From Spinacia oleracea (taxonomy: Eukaryota > Streptophyta > Magnoliopsida > Caryophyllales > Amaranthaceae), in NCBI RefSeq assembly GCF_020520425.1, contig NC_079488.1:90563285-90627284 (forward strand): DNA of 64,000 nucleotides, given 5' to 3'. The translations under genes and the position numbers were made by a program. The notes under the pieces were generated by a model that was given only the letters and a program-made list of their open reading frames with translations, was not told the DNA's origin and ran no database searches. Shown here piece by piece: positions 45,471 through 58,929 of this stretch (its first letter is position 1; every line of letters begins with the position of its first letter).

Positions 45471-48400
45471 CTATCCACAAATAGCTTCTACAGCTAAACT
45501 TTTCTTCACTCCAGTACATGGATCACCAAATGTGTCGATCGATACTCCAATCTTGCAACTGCGAGCTCCAACACAAGCCTGTACGAATAACTTGATGGTC
45601 AACGGATAATTGTGAAGCATAGAAAAAGGAAGAAGAAAATACAAAGGAATTAATATGTTGTCCCACCTTCCTCACGAGTGGCAGTGCTCGGAATGTCCTG
45701 CATTTACCATGTGTATAACTCCCACAAGAGCCTTGAGGAGTACCGAAGCTTGCAAACTTGATTGAAGAAATGACTTCATCTGGTGAAGGGCATTCCAACA
45801 AAAGCATAGGTTCTAATTTCTTATCTGTTTCATCTGTATTCCACATATCAACTGGTGCTGGGTGAGTTTCTGATACATGGGAACACATGCTCCCTACTTT
45901 TTTAGTAGCCAAAGATATCTTTGTTGGATCTCCACCTATCTCTTCAAACACCACAAGGATGTTGCCGCTTGGTTTTACCCATGAACGAGGTACATGATAC
46001 CTGTAACTCACTCATTATATTCCTGGTTCATAATGTAAGGTTTTTCAAATGGTTCTAAAGCAAATTAGTCCTAATGCTTACAATGTTTGAGGCGGTTTCC
46101 CACAATTTTTCCGACATTTTTTTTCATTATAAGGTCCTCTGTAATCACAATTGTCGGAGCAACCACTACTTGGAGAGCTAAAAGCTGGCCAATAGCGTCC
46201 TATGCTCTGCCCATTCACCCAGGCCTCACCTTTTCCCATCCCTGTGAACTCCAGACCAACTGGGTCATTTCCATCAGGAGCGTCAAATGATGTCTGAATC
46301 AAATATTTTCAGGATTAGCATCCCATAATAATTAAGTGCTCAAATTCAACTAATTAAAAGGTACAAGTTCAACCAGGCTGTCTCTTCTTTGGCTTCAAAA
46401 CCTCCCACTATCTTAGTTTTATATACAATATTTTAGATGTTAGCACTTTCAGATATTAGAAGTTGGGTTAAGATATGTACGTACGTATGGCTTTCCCTCA
46501 GAGGAACACATCGTAAGATACATTTCCCTTTGACACATAGCCATTTGAAAAAATAATGCAAAAATGTCACAGAAAAGATGAGTAACTTTACTGAGAGGTC
46601 GGACAAGCATACTCAGGGCTACAATTATTTGGAAAAAGCAAATGTTATATATGAGATATATATGCAGCATATATAACATACTTGTATACTCTAAAATGAC
46701 CCCATCACAGTTTGATGTGCTAGTAAAAGGGAGTACCAGATGCAATAATTTATTGTGATTCTATGAAGAATGAAAGTGGTTTTGAAGTGTGTTGAACATT
46801 AAGCTGTACATGATTACCTTGTACCATGTTAGAGGCTGGTTCTTAGGGAAGACAGAGGAATCCCAAACCGAGGAACTTCCACTGGCCAAATCTAAGTCCT
46901 CACCCTTCAGTCCAACCTGCATTTTTAAACAGACAAGAAAATTTATGAATCAAATGTCCAGAAATAGAAATTCACAAATTAAGGATTAGTAGTGTCTGAA
47001 ACAGGTCACTGATTTGCCACTTTCTTCCTTTTTTTTTTTTTTTTTTTTTTTTTTTTGTCTTTCTCGTGTTACTTTCCCTTCTAATTCTGCTTCAGTTTTA
47101 TAAAGCTTAGGGCTTTTAGTGACTAAATGGTGCACTTTATACCCAGCCTCTCAATAATTTGAATATAGAAACCATAGTACGTACTACAATATAACAGTAA
47201 TAGTGGAAAAATTACTAAAGGCCGGAAAATAAACCTGATACGTCCATGGTTGTGAGGAGAGGTCCAAAGTAAGGCCACCGTTGGAGCTTCTCAGCAATGC
47301 TGGACCAGTAACACCAGCTCCGGCTAAGTCAAAAAATGCTCCATAATTCTACAATTTAATGGATTTAAGTAGCTAGTTAAAGGTTATCAACGTATCATGG
47401 TTGTAATAGCTACTCAATTGTTTATTAAATATTACTGACCGCAAGTCCCACAGTCAAGCTTAAGAGGTCAACTTTGTTCTTTCCCGTGTTCAATATTGCA
47501 GGAATGTCCACTGAAATCTTACTATTTCCTGCTGTGCCAAATCTGGTAGCTACAGATAGTAAAGTGCCAGAAAATAAAGCAATGTTATTAAAAGAAACCA
47601 AAGAAATGGAAAGCTGACTAAAGACAAGCATTGCTACTGGAAATAAACTCAACATTCCAAATTAAACTAATTGTTGCTTTCCAGCACATTTTTGTTATGC
47701 ACTTTAAGGACTTGTTCTCTGCACTTGAACATCTGAACCAAACAGGGAACTAAAGGATTTTCATCACTCTAACATGTTTGTCAAAATATAGTCATGTTAC
47801 TAAAGGACAGGATGCAAATGCTTAGATCCGATTACCAATTTTATTACAGCACGGAAACTTTAAACTTACTAAGGAAACCTGTTTTATATCAATAGTGGTG
47901 ATTATAAAACTGTAATCTCTACCTGCAAGCTTTCCATTGATGAAAGCGTGAAGACCATGACCTAGTGATTCTACATGAAGAACAGTCTGAGATCCATTTT
48001 GAAGGAATGGTTCATTGCCTTTGATAATAATGCTGCAATACAACATCAAAGAAGGTACATTTGTCAAAGACATTCAAAGCAACCCAACAATGGTGATAAG
48101 GATGATATGTCAACTAATAATGATTAAGAAGAAGAGATGTTTTTAAACCAAGGAACAACTTGAATACAATACCTTGATGAATACCACAAGTAGTCGCTTT
48201 TGTCAGCTGTAATATTTATTTGCTCCAGTAGGCCGGGTTTTACAAAGGCTTGCGTCTTTGATATGCCTATTGGTTCACGAAACCAACCCCACGTTTGCTG
48301 AATTTCTCCAGAAGAATCAAGGTTGTATTTCAAAGAGTGGGGGATGAATTTTGGAAGCATCGCCATAGAATTTATCTGACACAAGCAAATTTTCATCAAT

Positions 48401-51400
48401 TGTTTTCCTTCTGATTGGTGATATGTGGGAAACTAGAACAAATCCAATCGAAGCAATGACCAGTTAGAAACATTTAACAAGATTTAAGGTCATGTGGTAT
48501 GTTGTCACCAAATAAGTCAGGTGAAGAACTTGTTAAGATGCCTAGAATTTCATAGAAGGGTTGCTTCCATGATATACAGATATTCAATAATACATGCAAA
48601 GCAATGACGATGAACTAGTAATAAATTTGTTTTCGAAAGGGATCCTCTTAACATAAAAGTTTGTTTTCTCATCCTAGGATGAACTAGTAATAATAAGATG
48701 TTTATGACAAACAAGACACACCTTTGCAGTATTGAGAACCACATTTTTGCAGTCAGGCAAGATACTAACGGACCATGCAGGCAACTGATATGAGTTGCCA
48801 TTGAATTTCACTGTTGCATCGGCATTTGTACCCAAATTTGCCAGAAATGCAGAACATAATCCTGATTCTGTTTTGTACACTGTGGCCTGAAAATAGAAAC
48901 TAAATCTGATAAGTATGAGAATATGTTCAATAGGGTATCTTAGAACTGCAAAACACAACCAAATTTGAATATGTTCAAGAAGGTATCTGTTACTATGAGA
49001 AACTACCCTGGTTAAAAAAGATGAACACCATAACACATTAACACATGACCTATATTTTGGTTAATAACACTTACAGGAAAAAGTATTTACTTTGGTTAAT
49101 AACATAAGAAAAAGGAACAGAAAGGAATTTGCTCGGAAATAAACACAAGCTAATATGATAAGAATAATATATTTGTCCTGGTATTTATATTCTTTGAATA
49201 GTAAATTCTTTCAAAGCATGCCATGAATCAGTGGCCATAGTCCTTGAGTTCCAAAAATTAAAAAAAAATTCGGATTTTATTTTTAGCTGTCTGCAGAGGA
49301 TAAGTAGATGGTCAAGCTTCTAGAACTTGGAAAGGATTGGAAATAGGGAGGAGAGAGCTTAAGCAAAAGAAGAGTATCATTATACACAAAGATAGAAAAA
49401 GAGACCAAATATTGCTGGAGAATCTGTAATGACGGATTCATGTATCGTACCTCCAAATTTGGACCTAGAGAAGGGTACGTCGGATCAGTTGCCACCATTG
49501 CTGCCTCACAGAGCTTTATTGCCTTATGCACATCTTTTAGGTGGCCCCATTTTGGTTGCCTGATAATGCCTGAATTTTATTTTATTTTTTAAAAAGAAAA
49601 AGAAAGATGTCAAAAATAACCTTTCAAAGGATTATTTTTAAATTGTACGTATAAGATTGAGCATCTTGTAACTTAAATAGACGTTTGAGAAGTTATATTT
49701 CTGCAATGGCATAAATATTTCTTCTACACTACTGATTTTAGTAATGTAACATGAATTGACCCTTTAATGATAAAGTATTGCATTCAATAGATCATGCATG
49801 AGCATACCATACTCATCAATTGGAGCATCATAATCGTAAGTTGTAGAGATGAACGGTCCACCAGAGGTGCGGTCAAAGTTGGTTCCTCCATGGTACTGTA
49901 TGGTACGAATGAGACATATAAGTTCATACATCAGTATTTTTCAATATTTTTGCAGTGATTATTCCCTAATATATCAAAAAGGAGCAGACTACTACCATGT
50001 AATAGTTTTGCATTGTACCCCCTCGTTGATAAAAGCGTGCTACTGCAAAAGCCAGGTCTTCAACAGGTCGATAAGGTATGTTACCGCCGAAGGAAGTAAA
50101 CCTAACACCCCAGAAAGACTAACCATCAAAAGCCATAAAATGCACTGAAACAGAATTCTCTTTCTTGATGTGCTAATGAGGAATAAAATAATCAGAAGCG
50201 AATAATTGCCGATTTATTTATTGTTTAATCATGTGATTAGATATTATTCCAGTTAAAATGCAGAGTACAAACACCAAAAAGAATCATAGTTTAAGAAAAT
50301 GAGACAGACTCAGCTCGTAAACCTCACCATCCACTCCAATTCTCTGTCCATAATTTTGGCGAATTATTGGAGGTCGGTGTAAATTGATCACAGTAAAATC
50401 CATTACACGTATTGATCTGCACATAAAGACAATAACAGAAACAAGAAGCAAGATTAGAGAACTATTTTCTTGTATTATGAAAAAAGAGATACCTTACATA
50501 TTTCAGATATGCCGGCTTACAATGGGAGCAGGAGCATCTGCCTGCTGGCACATAACCCATGGCACCCCGGTATCCAACGACACAGCCATGTTTGCTGCCC
50601 ACTTAATGTATGATTTTGCAGCTGACCCATATGCTACATCAATATTTCCGTACTCATTTTCAATCTGTAATTGCCATAATAAAATTTATCCTTATCAAGT
50701 ATCACCAAATACTCATCAACTCATCATTGACCCATGTCATCAGAACTTAAATTAGTCAAGGACATACAAATTTTATTATTAGATATGTATAATTATGAGA
50801 TGTACTTCCAACTACCAAAGATTTTTTAACATTCATCATAAATAGTGCTATTAAATTATGGAACTAACCTGAGACAAGATTATGGGTCCTCCTTGTGACG
50901 CATAAAGGTCATTTTTCTTCATCAAATCCACAATATAGGTGGTGAATCGTTGCATTTCATCCTAAAACATCATCATTTACAAAAAAAAATCAGTAACAGG
51001 ATTTTTCTAATTTCATTTTCTTTATACAATATATTTTTGGAAGCTATGAATCCAAAATCAGAAATAACAAGGGTAAAGAGGGAGGACCTTGAATGGCTCA
51101 TTATCGGTCCGAAATTTAATTCCAGGAATAAAATGCAACCAGAGAGGAAACCCACTGCATTAACATAACATCTAAATTACACTCACTAGTCCTCAAAATG
51201 TCCAAAAAACAATATCATGACAAAATTTGTAATGATCACTATAAATAGCAAATTTACATGAGAAAAATTACCCATAATTCCATTCAGCGCAAACATACGG
51301 ACCAATCCGAAGATGAACATAAAGCCCAGCTTCACCAACTAATTTGACAAACTTGACTAAATCTTTTCTACCAGAAAAATCATACTGCATTCATTACCAA

Positions 51401-51988
51401 TTATAAAAATTAACAAAAGAATTAAAAAAAACAATTATTAAGGAAACACTCCTGTGAATTGTCATTGAGAAAGAAGTTAATTAAGGTAAAGTTTCTAAAA
51501 ATGAGAAGAAGATAAAACCCAGGTGAGATTTTATCATTTTCTACATAAATTATGTTAATCCAAACTATAATAAGAATAAAATAAAGCAAAATGAGAACTA
51601 TATTTAGACCGAAGAAAATAAAAAATAAAACCTGGGCTCGAAGTGGTTCATGCGAATTCCAGAAAACATAAGTCTCAATTATATCTAATCCTCCATCTTT
51701 AGATTTTTGAATGAGATCAGGCCACATCTGTTAACCAAAAAGTAAAATAAAAATTAACTGAAAAAATGAAGCGTGTGAATGGTGAATTAATGACACATTG
51801 ATATATACCTCGGGAGTGCTGCGAGGGTAATGAATAGAGCCAGAGACAAGAACACGGCGTTTTCCATCAATGACAATAGCACGATGATCATACGTCACAT
51901 TACTCGCAACAACTACCGACGTCGTTGCAACAATACCCAAATAAACCACCATTAATGATATCGATATCTTCTTTTTCATCGTAATCAT
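45471..51988 (-). CDS. Beta-galactosidase, GH35, BGAL8-like, with SUEL lectin tail
   Basis: A secreted wall enzyme that removes terminal beta-galactose from pectic or other glycans. Nineteen in-phase exons, high to low: 51809-51988, 51632-51727, 51272-51384, 51088-51154, 50869-50961, 50521-50664, 50328-50416, 49996-50101, 49808-49895, 49451-49569, 48722-48886, 48173-48375, 47923-48032, 47440-47549, 47235-47348, 46818-46916, 46082-46293, 45667-46000, 45471-45578. Total 2,550 bp, 849 aa, close to Arabidopsis BGAL8 (about 850). Residues 1 to about 28 are a hydrophobic signal peptide. Mature sequence starts near [26 protein letters not shown] holds the acid/base Glu187 and TENWSGW the nucleophile Glu256. 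The last 90 or so residues are a cysteine-rich galactose-binding lectin domain. ATG at 51986-51988 is used; an in-frame ATG three codons later is an alternative. Intact. Confidence 0.95.
47029..47056. repeat. Poly-T tract in beta-galactosidase intron
   Basis: A run of 28 T between exons 15 and 16 of the minus-strand gene. On the coding strand it is poly-A, so it could be the tail of a retroposed sequence, but no body is recognisable. Confidence 0.8.
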
Positions 51989-52882
51989 CTTTTTTACAAT
52001 AACCCAAAATTCTACTCTTTTTAATTTTTGATTGATATTTAAAGAAAAATGTGGAGTGTAATAGAAAAACCCACAAAAAACACTTAAGAAATCATAATGT
52101 TGAGTTTAAAGCTAAGGTAACAGGGATAAATTAAAGGAAAGCAAATAGTTGCTTGGCCGCTTTGTTAAACAAAACTCAGATTAAAAGACAACTGAAAAGG
52201 AGAATTTATAAATGTGATCAAGGAAAGAAGATAAACTTGTTTTGGGTTTCTGTTTTTAGGCTTTGCTATATGTTAAATCTTTTGCTTCTTTGAAAATGAC
52301 AGGTTATTACTTATTAGGTAGATAGATGAGGATTGAGGATTGAGGACTGAAGAAGTGAGGAGTATACTATCTACTGCTTTATTATTATTATTTTTATTAT
52401 TATGAATCAAATGCTAACAAAATCAAATCGGAAGTATTTTACAAATAATAATAATAATAATATCATTTTGTCATCGGTTAAATTAAATTTAAGAAACATA
52501 AAAGTAAAATGATAATGGAGAATGAATATAGTACGTGGTGACGGGTGAGTCATGTAAATGAAGCTGGCAAGCTGCTGCACTAATTTTGTTTAGATATGGG
52601 AAGTGAGGGTTTTTTTTTTGAGGGGAATATGGGAAGTGAGGTTAGGGAAGCTAAGTGGAAGTAAGGAGCTGAGGGAAGTATCAAGTGGTTGAGGGTACAC
52701 ATTAATATAGAGTGGTCCCGCAACTAAACGATGAAGATTGATGGGAGATGATTTTTCAATGGGTGTTGTCTGTTGTGTGTTGGTAACCAACCACCTTGAG
52801 CTTGAGGTGGGGAATGTAATTATGCCATTAGCTTTCTTGCCTGAGGTTGGCGAGGTGGTATTTCGTTTTAGAAAATGTCGCA
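51989..52882 (-). promoter_or_regulatory. Beta-galactosidase promoter region
   Basis: Minus-strand upstream region. A TTTATAAAT at 52204-52212 could be a TATA box about 220 bp before the ATG. Short (ATT)n and (AAT)n runs at 52380-52400 and 52446-52462. The 9-bp target copy of the next element begins at 52883. Confidence 0.4.
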
Positions 52883-52891
52883 CGTAACATG

Positions 52892-55470
52892 CGCAAATTG
52901 GATGGTACAGGCGTGTGCACGTAGCTCTAGGTGCACCGGGATCAAAACGACCAACATTAAACATAAAACGCGCGTTTTTATTAAATTCCCAGAAAAAAGA
53001 ACAATGCCCTTGAACAAAAGAACAATTCCCCTAGACAAAAGAACATTAAAGGCTCTGTTCTTTTCAGCTATGTTTATCGCGTTTTTATTTGATTCGTTGT
53101 TATTTTTGCGATATATATTCTTCTGGGTTTTATATTTTGAATTCAAACTATGAAGAGGAGAGAGAAAGTGTGAACTAGGTTTTCTTAAATGGGTTTTAGA
53201 GAGAGAAAGTAATGAAAATCCCCAAAAATTCGTTGATTTTTCTGCTTCAACATCAAATTAAATTGATTTTTCTTCCTCAAACCTGAATTCTGCAGCTGGT
53301 AATCTGATTTTGGGAGGTAATTTTTCAATTTTGTAATAATAAATGGTATGTTTTGATGATTTTGATTTTGTAATAATTGTGTTTTTGATGATTTTGACTA
53401 TGTTGATGATTTTGATTGTGTAATAATCGTGTTTTGATGAATTTGATGATTTTAATGAATCAAATTATGTAATAACACGCTGATTTTGTTGAAATCGTTG
53501 ATTTTGAAGATTTTGATTACGTACTTACGATTTTTTTCCCAGAAAAGAACATTTTTACCTATTAAAGGAACATATGTTCGTATTAAAAGAACAGTTTCAC
53601 TATGCTCGTATTAAAAGAACAGTTTCATTATAGTAGAAAAATAGACCATTTGCGTTTCATAATTTGTTCTTTTATTTTACTGTGTTCTTCTTTTTTATTA
53701 TTTTCAATTTTATTTGCGTTTCATAACTTGTTCTTTTTATTTTATTGTGTTATTTTTCTTGTTACTTTTTATTTATCCTTTGTTTCTTTGATTGCGTTCT
53801 TTTTCTTGTTTTTATACATGTTAACCTATTATTTTTTTCAGATATTAAGAATAATGTGCTTGATAATTCATAACAGAATGATGAAAATGATGATTCCGAA
53901 TCATATGTTATTGTGGGACAAAGTACTTGACTTGTTCCTTTTAGTCTCTATATTTGTTCTTTTAGTCTTTTCATTTGTTCTTTTTATAATACTCTGTTAA
54001 AATAACAAAATAAAAACACGTGCACAGTTCTCATTATGCACTCTTTAACAATTTTTTCTTTCTCCTTCTTTGTTCTTCAATTATTTGATTCTACTTCCTA
54101 TTTGTTCATTTTCTATTTTTCAGCAACTATATATATAATAATTGTACATATGAGTCATAACCATTAGTCATTTTATAAATACATTTTAGAGAGAGAAAGA
54201 GAAGATGATTTATATTCTCTCAACATAAGAGAGATTTTTTGAAAGAGAAAGAGTTAGATGGTGAGTGATAGAGTAAAAAAACATTTTCTCCTTATTCTCT
54301 CTCTAAAATTCCTTCTGAATGTTTCTTGTTTGTTGAAAATGAGTGAATTAAGAAAAAATACTAGTTCAATTTGGTTAGTTTTCGAAGCAAGAGAATCTCT
54401 GGAGAGCGTGATATTTTCCGAGGATTGAGATCAGTTTTTTAAGATTTATTAAAAGATATTGATGTTCCTGATACATGTTGATCAAGTGATTAAGGTACGT
54501 TTCCTTGTTCTTTCCTCTAATGTTCTTTTTCAAGTTGTTATGTTCTTTTCACAACTTTACTTTTACTGTGTCATCAACATAGTTTGTTCTTTAAATCAAC
54601 ATAGTTTGTTCTTTTATATCAACGTACATAGATTGTTAAAAAAGAACATATAATGGTTTGAAAAGAACAAATAACACTTAAAAAAGAACATAGTCCGATT
54701 TGTGGTAAAAGAACAAAAAATACTTTTAAAAAAAATATCGATTTAGTTTTAAGTGCATCAAAAAATCTTCGTTTCGTCTTTTTAATTAGAACATAAAATC
54801 GTTTGAATAGAACAAATAACACTTAATAAAAGAACATAGTTCTGATGCGTGGGATAAGAACAAAAATACATTTAAATAAAAATATAGATCTAGTTTTAAA
54901 TGCATCAAAATATCGTCGTTTTCGTCTTTTTAATTAGAACACTAAGTGGTTTGAAAAGAACAAATACAACTAATAAAATAACATAGATTTGTTGTTCTTT
55001 TCGTCCCTTTCATTCTGTTCTTTTGTTTGATAAGGAAAAAGAAAATGTTGTTCTTTTCCATGTGTTTTGTTCTTTTTTCTTCTGTTTTGTAAAAAAGTTG
55101 TTGTTCTTTTTTTAATTATTTTGTGTTCTTTTTAACTTATTTATGTTTTTTAATATTTAATAACATTATCGATAATATTTTTTTTTTTGTTTTTCTGTTG
55201 TATTTTTCACACGATGTTCTTTTTGAAAAATAATTGTTCTTTTTATAGTTTATCAGGAGAGAGAATATGTTATTTTCATTTTTGTATATTTTCTTTAGTT
55301 TTTTAGCATTAGTGTTCTTTTCAGGTTTTAGTTAATGTTCTTTTCGTTTACTTTATTATGTTCTTTCTGTTTAGTTTGTTATGTTCTTTTTCGTTTTCTT
55401 TTAATGTTTTTGCGTTTTGGTGCAGGTGCACGTAGATCTACGTGCAGGCCCCTGCACCATCCGCGCGTTG
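52892..55470. mobile_element. MULE-like element saturated with GTTCTTT motifs
   Basis: The 2,579-bp element is flanked by the perfect 9-bp repeat CGTAACATG (52883-52891 and 55471-55479). Imperfect inverted ends share GGATGGTACAGG versus GGATGGTGCAGG and GTGCACGTAG versus CTGCACGTAG. A 9-bp duplication indicates a Mutator-like transposase. The interior has no clear transposase. By eye it has about 35 copies of GTTCTTT or its complement AAAGAAC, and a degenerate TGATGATTTTGATT array at 53345-53515. The 132-aa frame at 53602-54000 is low-complexity and unconvincing. Confidence 0.8.
54644..54975. repeat. Tandem repeat, about 146-bp unit, 2.2 copies
   Basis: Units start at 54644, 54789 and 54937 (GAACATATAATGG, GAACATAAAATCG, GAACACTAAGTGG). 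Each is followed by the same series of AGAACA words and a CGTCTTTTTAATTA end. Period 145-148 bp. Confidence 0.8.
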
Positions 55471-55479
55471 CGTAACATG

Positions 55480-56109
55480 TAGTGGCAGAGCTAAAATTTT
55501 AAAATAAGTGGCCAAACTAATACATCTCGAGCATTAACATTGACTAAACTTTGAGTATTTTTTTTTTTGTATTTAAAATGAGCATGAAATTCCCAAAATT
55601 TTATAAACGAAAATTAAAATATTACGAAGTAAAAGGAACATCGTGAATAAAAAAATGTTAAGAATAATAATCCACAACTATAAACAAAATAAAATCTTAA
55701 ACTTTTTTTTAAAAAAATCTTAAATTCAAGAGCAGTACTTTGTCGTAAGGGAGTTCAAATATGACAAAGCTCATGATTAACTTTGTTAAAACGCAAGTTA
55801 TAGTAATTTCAATGGAAAAGTTTGAGGAAGGATAAAAAGAATGTTATTGAAAGAAAATAAGAATCATTAAATTGATACAAAGACATTTAGATTCACTTAA
55901 TAAAACACAAAAAGATGCTAAAGTTTAAATAAAAATCAGACTAGAGGGTTTGAACTCAAGACCAATGGATCCCAAGATCGCAAAAACAGCTTCATAAACC
56001 ATCTCAACTACCATTTACTAATCTATCTTAGCTTCTTGTAGAAATTAATATATATCCAAAGCATAGGGGGGTCATGGCCTCCGCCATCCCCCCTTGGTTC
56101 CACCACTTA
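55480..56109. mobile_element. TAGTGGC-type repeat element
   Basis: Starts TAGTGGCAGAGCTA and ends TTGGTTCCACCACTTA, imperfect inverted ends seen in common plant repeats. Includes a GGGTTTGAACTCAAGACC word. Its left end directly abuts the target copy of the MULE-like element. Confidence 0.5.
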
Positions 56110-57480
56110 TAACAGGGACAATTAGGTAATTGCGCATGGATTTTGAAAAATCTCATGTGTCTTAGTCACGTCCATCCGCATGGAATTGGAGTTCCACGGT
56201 GTACTCGAGCTTACCACTCCGCCCCTCAAGTTCTCCTATGCTTTCTCTCTCTCTCTCTCTCTCTCTCTCCCCCTCAATTTATTTCGTTGATATTCGTTGT
56301 CGCCGGATACCTTGAATTTGTTGTTCGTCACGAAAACCTCATGTATTCAATCTACTTTGTTTTCATCAACGTGCTTTGAGTCGAAGGTGGTGGTGGAAAG
56401 TTACTACTTGTTGAAGAGGTGAGTAAATACCAAACTTTGAATTTGTTAAATTGTTAAATTTAGGTAGTTATTTGTGGATATTCGTGATGGTGGCCATAAC
56501 TCTTAGGTTTCCCAATAATCATTGTGTAAACCTTAAACCAAGATTTGTATGTGATTCCATTAACATACGAATTTATACCACAGATTCAATTAATTTAATT
56601 ATGCTATTTAACATAGGAGTGATTTAGCATGAATTTGATAGAAGAAAATTGAATATAAACTAGAAATTATAAATTGCATGTAAATTTCTTGAAATTAAAT
56701 TTATATAATAATTCCTCGAATTAAAACTTTTGAAGGGTGGTGTTTTTGGGAAATTAAATTCATAGAAGAATTCCTCGAGTAAATTGTTGAAATTTTGTAA
56801 GTAATTGAAGGATGTAGTGTTGAATCTACGTCGAAGTAGGGTTGTTTAAATAAGAAATAAAATTGAAGTAAATAGAGCAAAAATAGAAGTAATTAAAGTA
56901 AGAACATTGTACTGGCAAATTTTGAATATTATATGCCAATGCAATATGAATAATGGTCAAAAATCATTTGTTTTAGTAATGTACTTAATATGGAATGTAA
57001 TGATCTTGTCTTGTAGGGTGAATTTGAATGGAGCGCAAGGCGAAGAAATGCGCGGTTGCTACCAAGAATTGTGGGGTTAGGTTTCAAACTATAATTGGTG
57101 TTACATATTATTGTTTGCGTGCAAGTAAATTGGTGTAAGATACTATTTGTTTCGTGTTTATGTTTCCAATTGAAGAGTAGCATATAGTTAATATTGGGGA
57201 TGATACCTGGGTAGAAACCAAGTGTAAAAGTGAAGAAGGGTGGGAAGAGAAAGAGAGTTTATAAGGTAGATGAAGATTGTGTTGTAGTAGATGTTAGTGA
57301 AAATGAAATATCATGAGAGAGTAGTAAAGGGTGTTTGTCTGATTCATCTTAATCAGTTGAAGAGGAAAGAAGGAGAAAGAGCAGAAAAGGAAAGGCTAAA
57401 AAGAAATTGTCGAAGCATAAAAGAAAATACTCTTGTCAATTGCCATTGTGTATTAATTCATTTATTAAATTATATAGAGC
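56110..57480 (+). pseudogene. Unassigned gene-like or transposon 5' region
   Basis: A leader-like stretch with a (CT)n microsatellite (about 56242-56270) is followed by a possible donor near 56418 and a short frame from 57030 (MERKAKKCAVATKNCGV). A lysine-rich, stop-containing frame follows near 57220-57440 (GKRKRVYKVDEDCVVVDVSE). It looks like the broken 5' end of a protein-coding element. Family unknown. Confidence 0.3.
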
Positions 57481-57839
57481 CCTAAGTATATATTTATAAG
57501 AGTAGGAAAACCAAAATCCTTCTGATTGAAGTAGGTTTTAGGAAATATATCCAAAAATAAGACAACCGCCCACACGCCCCGTGCACAAGGTAAGGGTTAT
57601 CTTGCGCCCAACTTACTTGCGTGACAAGTAACTTGTCTCCCAAGCATAGGCGCATTGTGTCTGCGTTGCACAGCGCATGCGCGCTGCTGTTGCGTGCTTG
57701 CTCGAGTGTGAAAGGAGATTCCCTATTCATAAGGTTGACTTTGAGGTTGATGGTGGATCCTTCTACCTTGAAGCAAAATGTTTTTACCCCTACCTTTGCT
57801 CAGCCTTGTGAGCTCTCTTGTAATGGCTAGGATTGTTGG

Positions 57840-58585
57840 TCATTCCTTCAAAGATGGTCTTCACCGCTTCGAGAGGGATACATAGCATTGGGCCTCCCGC
57901 GACCACATTCATGGTTTCCTTCTCACTTGGGTTGACGCCATGATAAAAGGTTCTCACAAAGAGCTACTCCAGGATCCCGTAAGGACACTTGTCCTTGAGA
58001 GCCTTGTATCTCTGCCAAGCCTTTGGATATGGCTCGTTGTCTCCTTGAGAAAATCTCATCATCGTTCTTGAAAGCTTGAACAACTTCAAATGGAGTGTAA
58101 CGAATCCTAAAGGTAGAATTCATTAACTCTCAAGCCTTGATAGTTGTGGCCCAATTCTCTCGTACCATTCTCTAGCTTGGCCCTTCAAGGTTATAGAAAT
58201 TCCTCCAGTCTCAAAGAGTCCTCGGGGCCTCCTTCTTAGTTTCCCGTCTCTATTTCAAGAGAAATGTTTCAATGTGCCCCGAGATCTCTTCTACGGGACT
58301 ACCTCCAAACATATTAATCCTTAGCCACTTCACAAAATAGAACCTCAACTCGAAGCCTCATTTCATGTCTCTCCTTGTTGCTTGGTCCATTAATTTTCGT
58401 GATGTTCCTCACCCTTGCTCATTTAAGTCCATGCACAACATGAAACTTAAGCAAAGATTAGTCCAAAAAGGGAAAGAAGTAAGGCACACAATCACAACAA
58501 TACTAGAAACAAAAACAAATCCACAACTAACAATACACATAAGCTACCACAAACATCCATTGATCTACGAAAACGGCGCCAAAAA
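57840..58585 (-). pseudogene. Athila/Tat-like Ty3/Gypsy gag remnant with primer-binding site
   Basis: Minus-strand translation gives WQRYKALKDKCPYGILE, a stop, LFVRTFYHGVNPSEKETMNV and VAGGP. This matches the layout of Athila-type gag (ERYKDLLRKCPHHG, QTFYNGL, AAGG as I recall). Upstream on the same strand TTTTTGGCGCCGTTTTCG (58568-58585) resembles the tRNA-Asp primer site TGGCGCCGTTGCCGGGG. Frameshifts and stops break it, and the LTR beyond is interrupted by the next element at 58930. Confidence 0.65.
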
Positions 58586-58929
58586 CTTGATGAGGCCCAA
58601 AGTGGTCGTTCCACTAAGAGCTCCAAGCAAGTAACACAATTTTGTCCTTGACTCAATCTTATAACACTACAACAAGTATATTAGATAAGGGGTAAGTAAG
58701 GGGTCGAACTCTCAGGGATCAAGGAGTTTTCTACACTAGCAAGACACATGTAATCTCTACCATACTTCACTTAAAACACAATCATATCGATGATTGGGTT
58801 ATTTGCACATCTTGTTATGAATTGCACAAACGGGGTAATTTATACTAAAGGATAGAACTAGGAAAGAAGGATTTCAACTAGTATAGCTATGAAAACAAAG
58901 GTCTCTCTTACTCCACTCGAGCATGACCA

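Noticed and set aside
45523-46011. 162-aa minus frame as a separate gene
   Set aside because: It is exon 18 of the beta-galactosidase read through into the intron.
53602-54000. 132-aa hydrophobic frame
   Set aside because: Phe/Leu-rich translation of T-rich repeat motifs, not a membrane protein with family support.
52985-55400. Repeated GTTCTTT motif considered as a CRISPR-like array
   Set aside because: Spacing is irregular, repeats are too short and in both orientations, and the host is a plant.
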